Source: JAAYCI01 sp964370165 (GTDB lineage Bacteria; Bacillota; Clostridia; Oscillospirales; Ruminococcaceae). From it: 16,235 nucleotides of DNA. Under the pieces are notes generated by a model, which had not been told where the DNA came from, ran no database searches, and saw only the letters and a list, made by a program, of their open reading frames with translations. Both the position numbers and the translations under genes were made by a program. Below, piece by piece: positions 7,051 to 13,267 of the stretch. The stretch spans positions 1-16,235 of the forward strand of contig CAYJIG010000045.1 of the NCBI GenBank assembly GCA_964370165.1. Direction: 5' to 3'. Positions within the stretch are counted from its first letter, which is position 1; each line of letters opens with the position of its first letter.

Positions 7051-10000
7051 CTAGTCAAGTGAATCATCTTCCAATACATCTTCTTCGATAAACATATCAT
7101 CCGATTCCGGCGCGGACACATCGTCTTCGTACTTAAACTCGCCTTCATCTTCTACATTTTCAATGGAATATTCACTATTTAGTTCTTCTTCTATCACGAC
7201 GCTGTCACCCACAACTCCCTCCGGAGTGTATCTGTCGTCTTCGTCGTAGTTTTGCTTTAAGTCTATTTCGTTGCCTTCTTTGTCTTGTACCACCATGTCA
7301 AGGCCCAAACTTTGAAGTTCTTTGATAAGCACACGGAAACTTTCCGGTATGCCGGCTTTCGGAACAGCCTGGCCTTTAACAATAGACTCGTATGTTTTCA
7401 CACGACCCACAACATCGTCACTCTTAACGGTAAGAATTTCTTGAAGTGTGTATGCCGCGCCATATGCTTCCAGCGCCCAAACTTCCATCTCACCAAAGCG
7501 CTGGCCACCAAACTGTGCTTTACCACCAAGCGGCTGCTGGGTAACAAGGCTGTACGGGCCGGTGCTACGAGCATGGATTTTGTCGTCTACCAAGTGATGA
7601 AGCTTCATGTAATACATATAGCCTACTGTGACACGATTGTCGAAACGATCGCCTGTACGGCCGTCATATACCACACTCTTGCCGTCTTCAGCAAGGCCTG
7701 CCTGCTTCAAGCAGTTTGCAATATCATCCTCGTTTGCGCCGTCAAATACCGGTGTCATTACTTTCCAGCCAAGTGCTTTTGCTGCAAAGCCCAGATGCAC
7801 TTCAAGTACCTGTCCGATATTCATACGACTGGGCACGCCCAGAGGATTCAGCACGATGTCTAGCGGTGTGCCGTCTTCAAGGAAAGGCATATCTTCCTGT
7901 GGTAAAATACGGCTAACAACACCCTTATTACCGTGACGACCGGCCATTTTATCACCAACGCTGATTTTACGTTTTTGAGCAATGTAGCAACGTACAACTT
8001 CACGTACACCTGGTTGAAGCTCGTCACTATTTTCGGGTGTAAACACCTTGACATCTACAATGATGCCACACTCACCATGAGGCACGCGCAAGGAAGTATC
8101 ACGTACTTCACGTGCTTTTTCGCCGAAAATAGCACGAAGTAGTCTCTCTTCCGGTGTCAGCTCGGTTTCACCTTTAGGTGTTACCTTACCCACCAAGATG
8201 TCATTGGCGGTAACCTCGGCACCTATACGGATGATACCGCGCTCGTCCAAATCTTTCAGGGCATCTTCGCCCACGTTTGGAATATCACGGGTTATTTCCT
8301 CAGGCCCAAGTTTTGTTTCTCTGGCCTCTTGCTCATATTCTTCAATATGAATAGAGGTATAAACGTCGTCTCTCACGATTTTTTCATTGATGAGAACGGC
8401 GTCCTCATAGTTATATCCTTCCCATGTCATGAAGCCTATCAAGGCATTCTTGCCAAGGGAAATTTCACCGTTTGCTGTGGCGGGACCGTCGGCAATTACC
8501 ATGCCTTTTACCACTTTGTCTCCTTTACTTACGATAGGACGTTGGTTTACGCATGTGCCTTGGTTGCTACGCATGAACTTGATAAGATCATACACATCGT
8601 CGTCTTCGCCGTCATCTCTGCGAACAATCACTTGCTCGGATGTGACTTTTTCTACCACGCCACTATTTTTGGCAAGGACCACAACGCCGGAGTCACAAGC
8701 GGCTTTATATTCCATGCCTGTGCCGATAATCGGCTGCTGCGGTACCAGCAAAGGCACAGCTTGACGCTGCATGTTCGAGCCCATCAACGCACGGTTCGCA
8801 TCATCGTTTTCAAGGAAAGGAATCATGGATGTTGCTACCGACACAACCATCTTCGGCGATACGTCCATATAGTCTGCTTTTTCTTTGCTTGTTTCAAGAA
8901 TCAAATCTTGATGACGTGCATTTACACGGCTTTTAACAAAACGATTGTCTGCATCCAGCGGCTCATTCGCCTGAGCTACCACATACTCATCTTCCACATC
9001 GGCTGTCATATACACAACTTCATCTGTTACAACACCGTTTTCTTTATCCACTCTACGGAAAGGAGCTTCTACAAATCCATATTCATTGATGCGTGCAAAA
9101 GTAGCAAGATAAGAAATAAGACCGATGTTCGGACCCTCAGGTGTTTCAATCGGGCACATACGGCCGTAGTGGCTATAGTGCACGTCACGAACCTCAAAGC
9201 CGGCACGATCACGTGACAGACCACCTGGGCCAAGAGCAGACAAACGACGCTTATTCGTAAGTTCTGCCAGCGGATTGTTTTGGTCCATAAACTGCGAAAG
9301 TGGAGACGAGCCAAAAAACTCTTTTATAGAGCTTGTCACCGGGCGGATATTTATAAGTGCTTGCGGTGTCACATCGCCCATTTCCTGAGCTTGCAATGTC
9401 ATGCGCTCACGAATAACACGCTCCATACGGCTGAAACCGATACGGAACTGGTTTTGAAGCAATTCACCAACACTACGGATACGACGGTTGCCAAGATGGT
9501 CAATGTCGTCAGTGGTGCCGATATCCCATGCTAGGCCGTTCAAGTAGTTTACAGAAGACAAGACGTCGTCCACTGTGATGGTACGAGGAATCAAACGAGC
9601 ACGATTTTTTATCAGTAGCTCGATTCTTTCTTCTTCGTCCTGGGTTTCTTCAAGGATTTCTTGCAGAACTGCATAGCACACTTTATCGGTGAGGCCTGCT
9701 TTTTCACGTGCATCAAAGCCAAGGAAGAAAGAAGCGTCCACCATGCCGTTGGAAATAACTTTTACTTCCACTACACGTTTTTCGCCGTTATCGCTTTCTT
9801 CTCTTTCTTTTTGCAAGTACACTGCAATTATGCCGTTCTTTTCCACTTCTTCACTAACCTGGCGAGAAATCATCTCACCCGCAGCACAAAGAAGCTCGCC
9901 CGTGGCAGGAACAATAATGTCCCTTGCCGACACATGCCCTGCTATACGGCGGGCAATGGCCAGTTTTTTGTTCATTTTATAGCGGCCAAAACGAGACAAA

Positions 10001-10800
10001 TCATAACGATGTGGGTCAAAAAACAGATTATTAATATGCGTTTGAGCACTCTCCACTGTAGGAAGCTCGCCCGGACGCAATTTTTTGTATGTTTCAATCA
10101 AGCCGTCTTCCACATTTTTGCCCGGATCTTTGGCAATTGTGGTTTCGATTCTATCATCATCTCCGAAAAAGTCGCGGATTTGACTGTCTTCACCCAGTCC
10201 CAAAGCACGGATAAACACCGTCACCGGCAGTTTGCGTGTTTTATCAATACGCACACTAAACACATCGGCAGAGTCGGTTTCATACTCAAGCCATGCACCA
10301 CGGTTTGGGTTCAAGGTAGCGTAAAACAGTTTTTTGCCTGTTTTGTCGTAATCTTGCTTGAAATACACACCCGGGCTACGCACCAGCTGCGATGCGATTA
10401 CACGCTCGGCACCGTTGATGATAAACGTACCGCTTTCTGTCATCAGCGGAAAATCACCCATGAAAATTTCTTGCTTTTTCACCTCGGATGTTTCCCTGTT
10501 AAGCAGTCGTGCCGTCACCCTAAGAGGCGCCGAATACGTAACATCGCGCTCTTTACACTCTTTGATGGTGTACTTGGGCTTTGTTTCCAGACGGTAGTCC
10601 ACAAAGTCAAGCACCAAGTTTCCGGTGTAATCCTCCACAGCTCCCATATCATGGAACACTTCTTTTAACCCTTCGTTCAAAAACCATTGGTACGAGTTTT
10701 TCTGTACTTCAATAAGATTCGGCATCTCCAATACTTCATCAATGCGCGAAAAACTCATGCGCTCAGTCGTCCCAAGCTTTACCGGTTTGACTTTCACCAT
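7051..10800 (-). CDS. rpoB: DNA-directed RNA polymerase subunit beta
   Basis: The beta subunit of RNA polymerase carries the rifampicin pocket and much of the active-site wall. The protein has 1249 residues. Conserved parts include RSPGVYF (141-147); the rifampicin cluster at about 495-525; CPIETPEGPNIG shortly after it; GDKMAGRHGNKG at about 948-959; and the C-terminal GGKAQFGGQRFGEMEVWALEA that packs against beta'. The residue matching E. coli His526 is Asn516 (codon AAT, 9253-9255), and E. coli Gln510 is matched by Pro500; the residues matching Gln513, Asp516 and Ser531 are unchanged (Q503, D506, S521). The last ~50 residues are strongly acidic. The ATG at 10798-10800 is preceded by AAGGAGAGGG. 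rplJ and rplL, the usual upstream partners, are absent; instead a 363-bp noncoding region holds a consensus promoter and a structured leader. Confidence 0.99.
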   Translation of the reverse strand: MVKVKPVKLGTTERMSFSRIDEVLEMPNLIEVQKNSYQWFLNEGLKEVFHDMGAVEDYTGNLVLDFVDYRLETKPKYTIKECKERDVTYSAPLRVTARLLNRETSEVKKQEIFMGDFPLMTESGTFIINGAERVIASQLVRSPGVYFKQDYDKTGKKLFYATLNPNRGAWLEYETDSADVFSVRIDKTRKLPVTVFIRALGLGEDSQIRDFFGDDDRIETTIAKDPGKNVEDGLIETYKKLRPGELPTVESAQTHINNLFFDPHRYDLSRFGRYKMNKKLAIARRIAGHVSARDIIVPATGELLCAAGEMISRQVSEEVEKNGIIAVYLQKEREESDNGEKRVVEVKVISNGMVDASFFLGFDAREKAGLTDKVCYAVLQEILEETQDEEERIELLIKNRARLIPRTITVDDVLSSVNYLNGLAWDIGTTDDIDHLGNRRIRSVGELLQNQFRIGFSRMERVIRERMTLQAQEMGDVTPQALINIRPVTSSIKEFFGSSPLSQFMDQNNPLAELTNKRRLSALGPGGLSRDRAGFEVRDVHYSHYGRMCPIETPEGPNIGLISYLATFARINEYGFVEAPFRRVDKENGVVTDEVVYMTADVEDEYVVAQANEPLDADNRFVKSRVNARHQDLILETSKEKADYMDVSPKMVVSVATSMIPFLENDDANRALMGSNMQRQAVPLLVPQQPIIGTGMEYKAACDSGVVVLAKNSGVVEKVTSEQVIVRRDDGEDDDVYDLIKFMRSNQGTCVNQRPIVSKGDKVVKGMVIADGPATANGEISLGKNALIGFMTWEGYNYEDAVLINEKIVRDDVYTSIHIEEYEQEARETKLGPEEITRDIPNVGEDALKDLDERGIIRIGAEVTANDILVGKVTPKGETELTPEERLLRAIFGEKAREVRDTSLRVPHGECGIIVDVKVFTPENSDELQPGVREVVRCYIAQKRKISVGDKMAGRHGNKGVVSRILPQEDMPFLEDGTPLDIVLNPLGVPSRMNIGQVLEVHLGFAAKALGWKVMTPVFDGANEDDIANCLKQAGLAEDGKSVVYDGRTGDRFDNRVTVGYMYYMKLHHLVDDKIHARSTGPYSLVTQQPLGGKAQFGGQRFGEMEVWALEAYGAAYTLQEILTVKSDDVVGRVKTYESIVKGQAVPKAGIPESFRVLIKELQSLGLDMVVQDKEGNEIDLKQNYDEDDRYTPEGVVGDSVVIEEELNSEYSIENVEDEGEFKYEDDVSAPESDDMFIEEDVLEDDSLD

Positions 10801-10899
10801 AATCCGCTACCCTCTCCTTGCTACTCTATTCAAAAATTATTTCCGACAAAATTGATCATCTTAGCAAAAATCATATCATTTTCTAAAAACGTTCATCAC

Positions 10900-10938
10900 T
10901 CAGCCAGCAAAAAAAGCTTTATTTTGTAAGTATTGCAC
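10900..10938 (-). CDS. Possible 12-codon leader peptide upstream of rpoB
   Basis: GTG at 10936-10938 lies 9 nt after a perfect AGGAGG and opens a 12-codon frame, MQYLQNKAFFAG, ending in TGA at 10900-10902. The frame runs through the loop, the 3' arm and the T-tract of the leader hairpin, so a translating ribosome would prevent the hairpin from forming. A TTG at 10943-10945 opens another short frame, but it is only 2 nt from the AGGAGG. The evidence is the otherwise unexplained strong ribosome binding site; the peptide sequence itself is not recognised. Confidence 0.35.
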   Translation of the reverse strand: MQYLQNKAFFAG

Positions 10939-10948
10939 AAAACAAAGC
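10909..10948 (-). terminator. Terminator-like hairpin (attenuator candidate) in the rpoB leader
   Basis: On the minus strand GCTTTGTTTTGT (10937-10948) pairs with ACAAAATAAAGC (10916-10927), 12 bp with one G-U pair, around the 9-nt loop GCAATACTT. Seven Ts follow at once (10915-10909). The stem can be extended by pairing the A-rich AAAAAGGAG upstream with the T-run, which would also mask the AGGAGG. It lies downstream of the rpoBC promoter and upstream of rpoB, so it cannot be an end-of-gene terminator of the Rrf2 gene alone. The stem is A/T-rich, so its strength is uncertain. Confidence 0.6.
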
Positions 10949-11020
10949 CTCCTTTTTCTCTGATTTTGATATGAATTTCAGATGAATGCGCAAAGACATC
11001 CATCATGATGACAATTTATT

Positions 11021-11049
11021 ATTATACAGCCACCTCTTTCTCTTGTCAA
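11021..11049 (-). promoter_or_regulatory. Consensus housekeeping promoter of rpoBC
   Basis: On the minus strand TTGACA (11044-11049), a 17-bp spacer and TATAAT (11021-11026) match the sigma-70/SigA consensus at all twelve positions. The predicted transcription start is near 11014. It points at rpoB, with no gene in between other than the possible leader peptide. Confidence 0.9.
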
Positions 11050-11163
11050 TAGGATATATCGTTATTTTTATAAATTGGCACACCCGGAAACGTGTGTTGT
11101 TTTCGCTTGCCATTGTATCATCTCTTGTCATCATAATAGCTACTTTTACGCACACATGAAAAC

Positions 11164-11565
11164 TCAACCCTCGGATATCAGCGAGGCAAAACTCACCGCA
11201 TCCAGCTCACGGTTTATGTCGGCGCTGATTCGTGCGAACACTTTTTGAAAGCCACACCCGTCTGCTGAAGTGCAGCGACACTCTTTATCTGTCAAGCAGC
11301 GGTTCATCACATACGGCCCCTCCACTGCACATAGTACGTCTTTCATGGTGATTTTATCCGGTGTATTTGCCAGCTCATATCCGCCACGGTTACCTTTAAA
11401 GCTGTTTACAATCCCCGCAGCAGATAGCTTACCTAATATTTTCAGTGAAAACCGCAGTGTCACATCTACTTCTTCGCTTATTTTGCGAGCGTCTCGCCGG
11501 CCTCCATTCTTTGCCAGGCAATGCACAATACGCATGGCGTAATCCACTTCTTGTGTTATATACAT
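11164..11565 (-). CDS. Rrf2-family transcriptional regulator, probable Fe-S sensor
   Basis: The protein has 133 residues and is a typical Rrf2 family member (IscR, NsrR and CymR belong here). It starts MYITQEVDYAMRIVHCLA, the standard first helix, followed by a winged helix-turn-helix over about residues 25-65 with the wing NRGGYELA at 59-66. The second half has four cysteines, C90, C96, C98 and C104, giving C-x5-C-x-C-x5-C. Three such cysteines hold the 2Fe-2S or 4Fe-4S cluster in IscR and NsrR, so redox, NO or iron-sulfur sensing is likely; the exact signal cannot be told. No isc or suf genes are nearby. GAGGT lies 6 nt before the ATG. The gene stands alone between the GNAT terminator and the rpoBC promoter, with a palindrome in its own promoter that suggests autoregulation. 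Confidence 0.92.
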   Translation of the reverse strand: MYITQEVDYAMRIVHCLAKNGGRRDARKISEEVDVTLRFSLKILGKLSAAGIVNSFKGNRGGYELANTPDKITMKDVLCAVEGPYVMNRCLTDKECRCTSADGCGFQKVFARISADINRELDAVSFASLISEG

Positions 11566-11586
11566 TTTGCTACCTCGTGTTCAAAT

Positions 11587-11615
11587 TATACTATCTTACT
11601 ATATTTTATAGTATA
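11587..11615. promoter_or_regulatory. Probable Rrf2 operator over the Rrf2 gene promoter
   Basis: TACTATA (11597-11603) and TATAGTA (11607-11613) form a perfect 7-bp inverted repeat around TTT. A further TATACTAT (11587-11594) pairs exactly with ATAGTATA (11608-11615), so there are three half-sites. The element covers the -10 hexamer, as expected for repression. Assignment to the adjacent regulator is inferred from position. Confidence 0.6.
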
Positions 11616-11639
11616 CCAAATTTATCTACTTTTCGTCAA
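11610..11639 (-). promoter_or_regulatory. Promoter of the Rrf2 regulator gene
   Basis: Minus-strand TTGACG (11634-11639), an 18-bp spacer and TATACT (11610-11615). It gives a short leader of about 37 nt before the ATG at 11565. Confidence 0.7.
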
Positions 11640-11659
11640 TCTTTTATCTGGCGTAAATA

Positions 11660-11686
11660 AAAAAGCCGACATAAAGTCAGCTTTTT
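11660..11686 (-). terminator. Intrinsic terminator of the dgt-dnaG-rpoD-GNAT operon
   Basis: On the minus strand AAAAAGCTGAC and GTCGGCTTTTT form an 11-bp stem with one T-G pair and the loop TTTAT, running into TTTTTTATTT. It begins 4 nt after the GNAT stop codon and lies before the Rrf2 promoter. The A-tract on the other side makes it potentially bidirectional, but no plus-strand gene needs it. Confidence 0.88.
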
Positions 11687-11690
11687 AATA

Positions 11691-12125
11691 TTATAGCATC
11701 CGCCGCATTTCCACATGTGGTACGCCTTCGTCCAAACTAGTGTTTCCTGTTTTTTCAAAGCCTGCTCGCTCATAAAACACTGCCTTATCCGCCTGCGAGT
11801 TCAGCACAGCAAAGTCCGCTTTAAGCTCTTTTGCCTTTTTTACCATCTCTTCCACCATTGCAAGGCCTATTTTTTGTCCACGGAATTCTTTATGAACCGC
11901 TAAGCGCCCAAAATGCATCTCATTTTTATCATCGTAAAAAATACGAGCTGTGCAAACAGGTGTTTCATCTTTATATCCTATTATATGCCACGCCACATTG
12001 TCTATATCATCAAGTTCTATCTCTACTGTGAAGCCTTGCTCTGTGCAAAACACCTCTGTGCGTATTTCGCTGGCGTGTGCAAACTCTGCTTTTTTCCCTT
12101 TTATCCATTTCCACTTCATATGCAT
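11691..12125 (-). CDS. GNAT-family N-acetyltransferase (YjcF/ElaA-like)
   Basis: This 144-residue cytoplasmic enzyme would transfer an acetyl group from acetyl-CoA to an amine; the substrate is unknown. The N-terminal part IRTEVFCTEQGF (21-32), with DDIDNVAWHIIGY at 39-51, is typical of the YjcF/ElaA branch. Motif A is FGRLAVHKEFRGQKIGLAM (72-90), containing the acetyl-CoA loop RGQKIG (82-87), and the C-terminal FYERAGF (118-124) is the usual motif B segment. Its ATG (12123-12125) overlaps the rpoD stop as TAATG, and no good ribosome binding site is seen, so translation is probably coupled to rpoD by re-initiation; a second ATG two codons on is also possible. It is the last gene before the terminator. 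Confidence 0.9.
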   Translation of the reverse strand: MHMKWKWIKGKKAEFAHASEIRTEVFCTEQGFTVEIELDDIDNVAWHIIGYKDETPVCTARIFYDDKNEMHFGRLAVHKEFRGQKIGLAMVEEMVKKAKELKADFAVLNSQADKAVFYERAGFEKTGNTSLDEGVPHVEMRRML

Positions 12126-13213
12126 TAGTCCAGTAAAAAGTCGCGCAGCCTTTTACTACGGCTGGGATGACGCAATTTACGCAATGCTTTAGCCTCGATT
12201 TGACGGATGCGCTCACGTGTTACACGGAACTCTTTACCCACTTCTTCCAGTGTGCGTGGGCGGCTGTCTTTAAGGCCAAAACGCAAACACAACACTTTTT
12301 CTTCCCTGGGTGTCAATGTATGTAGCACCGTGGCAAGCTGCTCTTTCAGCAAGGCATGGCTGGCCGCTTCTGCCGGCACCAGTGCATCTTCATCAGGTAT
12401 AAAGTCACCCAAATGGCTATCTTCCTCTTCACCGATAGGTGTTTCAAGGCTGACAGGCTCTTGCGCCACACGCATAATCTCACGCACTTTTTCCACCGGC
12501 ATGTCCAGCTCTTCCGCAATCTCATCCGATGTGGCCTCGTGGCCGTTACGGTGAAGTAGCTGGCTCGAAGCCTTTTTCACCTTGTTGATGGTTTCCACCA
12601 TATGTACCGGAATACGAATGGTACGTGCTTGATCGGCGATAGCCCTTGTGATAGCTTGGCGTATCCACCATGTGGCATATGTAGAAAACTTAAAGCCTTT
12701 AGTGTGATCAAATTTTTCCACCGCTTTAATAAGGCCAAGGTTGCCTTCTTGAATCAAATCAAGAAACTGCATGCCTCTGCCCACATAACGTTTGGCAATA
12801 GACACCACCAACCTCAAGTTTGCTTCAGATAAGCGTTTTCTTGCCTTTATGCCATCCTCACCACCATTTTTAATACGAATGGCCAGCGCCACTTCTTCTT
12901 CACTTGTAAGCAAGGCTACCCGCCCAATTTCTTTTAGGTATACTTTCACAGGATCGTCTATGGATACACCTTCTGCGGAAAGCTCGCTCTCAAACTTATC
13001 TACTGTGTCTTCTGTCAGCACTTTATCTGCATCGGCATCAGGCTCGTCTACAATCTCTACATTGTTGGCATCCAGCATTTCATACAGCTTGTCTACCATT
13101 TCCACATCAAAGCCAATTTCTTCAAGCACATCATTAATTTCTTTGGTGGTCAACCTTTGGTTTGCCTTTCCGGTTTCCACCAGAGTTTGAATCACCTTGT
13201 TCTTATCAGCCAT
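12125..13213 (-). CDS. rpoD: RNA polymerase primary sigma factor (sigma-70/SigA)
   Basis: The housekeeping sigma factor directs RNA polymerase to -10/-35 promoters. The 362-residue length is typical of Bacillota SigA, without the long non-conserved insert of E. coli RpoD. Region 1.1-like residues 1-75 are followed by an acidic linker; region 1.2 begins near DDPVKVYLKEIG (86-97); region 2 spans about 130-205, with LDLIQEGNLGLIKAVEKFD (151-169) and the -10 recognition and melting segment TYATWWIRQAITRAI (178-192); region 3 spans about 206-285; region 4 spans about 295-362, with the -35 helix-turn-helix TLEEVGKEFRVTRERIRQIE (321-340). AAAGGAG lies 6 nt before the ATG at 13213. It follows dnaG by 54 bases in the classical dnaG-rpoD order. 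Confidence 0.99.
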   Translation of the reverse strand: MADKNKVIQTLVETGKANQRLTTKEINDVLEEIGFDVEMVDKLYEMLDANNVEIVDEPDADADKVLTEDTVDKFESELSAEGVSIDDPVKVYLKEIGRVALLTSEEEVALAIRIKNGGEDGIKARKRLSEANLRLVVSIAKRYVGRGMQFLDLIQEGNLGLIKAVEKFDHTKGFKFSTYATWWIRQAITRAIADQARTIRIPVHMVETINKVKKASSQLLHRNGHEATSDEIAEELDMPVEKVREIMRVAQEPVSLETPIGEEEDSHLGDFIPDEDALVPAEAASHALLKEQLATVLHTLTPREEKVLCLRFGLKDSRPRTLEEVGKEFRVTRERIRQIEAKALRKLRHPSRSKRLRDFLLD

Positions 13214-13234
13214 GAATTTCTCCTTTATTTATAC

Positions 13235-13248
13235 GGAGGATAACCTCC
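13235..13248 (-). other. Small hairpin between dnaG and rpoD
   Basis: GGAGG and CCTCC form a perfect 5-bp stem around a 4-nt loop (TTAT on the minus strand) in the 54-bp dnaG-rpoD gap. No T-run follows, so it is not a terminator. It lies 21 nt before the rpoD ATG and hides a ribosome-binding-like GGAGG, while the AAAGGAG used by rpoD (13220-13226) is free. It could be a processing or stability element. Confidence 0.5.
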
Positions 13249-13267
13249 ATTTTCTACTTTTTATTGT

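Larger units (their letters stand above)
10801..11020 (-). promoter_or_regulatory. rpoBC 5' leader (about 214 nt)
   Basis: This is the noncoding stretch between the rpoBC promoter and the rpoB start codon. It is much longer than needed for a ribosome binding site. In order of transcription it holds a 10-bp palindrome CATCATGATG (11001-11010) close to the expected start point, a perfect AGGAGG (10948-10953), a terminator-like hairpin ending in T7 (10909-10948), a possible short ORF (10900-10938), an A/T-rich part with no clear feature, and the rpoB ribosome binding site. The rest of the 363-bp intergenic space (11050-11163) shows only a weak hairpin near 11080-11100 and no convincing terminator for the Rrf2 gene. 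Confidence 0.65.

Noticed and set aside
8329..10668. Long plus-strand open frames (8329-9216 and 9661-10668) opposite rpoB
   Set aside because: They lie antisense to an unmistakable rpoB, have no ribosome binding site, and their Cys/His/Phe-rich proteins look like reverse-strand translation of conserved codons.
11075..11105. Hairpin ACAC...GTGT with GAAA loop as a terminator for the Rrf2 gene
   Set aside because: The stem is short with a mismatch and no T-run follows on the minus strand.
11039..11130. 10-bp direct repeat TCTCTTGTCA at 11039-11048 and 11121-11130 upstream of rpoB
   Set aside because: The first copy overlaps the -35 element, but the second has no matching -10 and no partner structure; chance similarity in A/T-rich DNA is enough.
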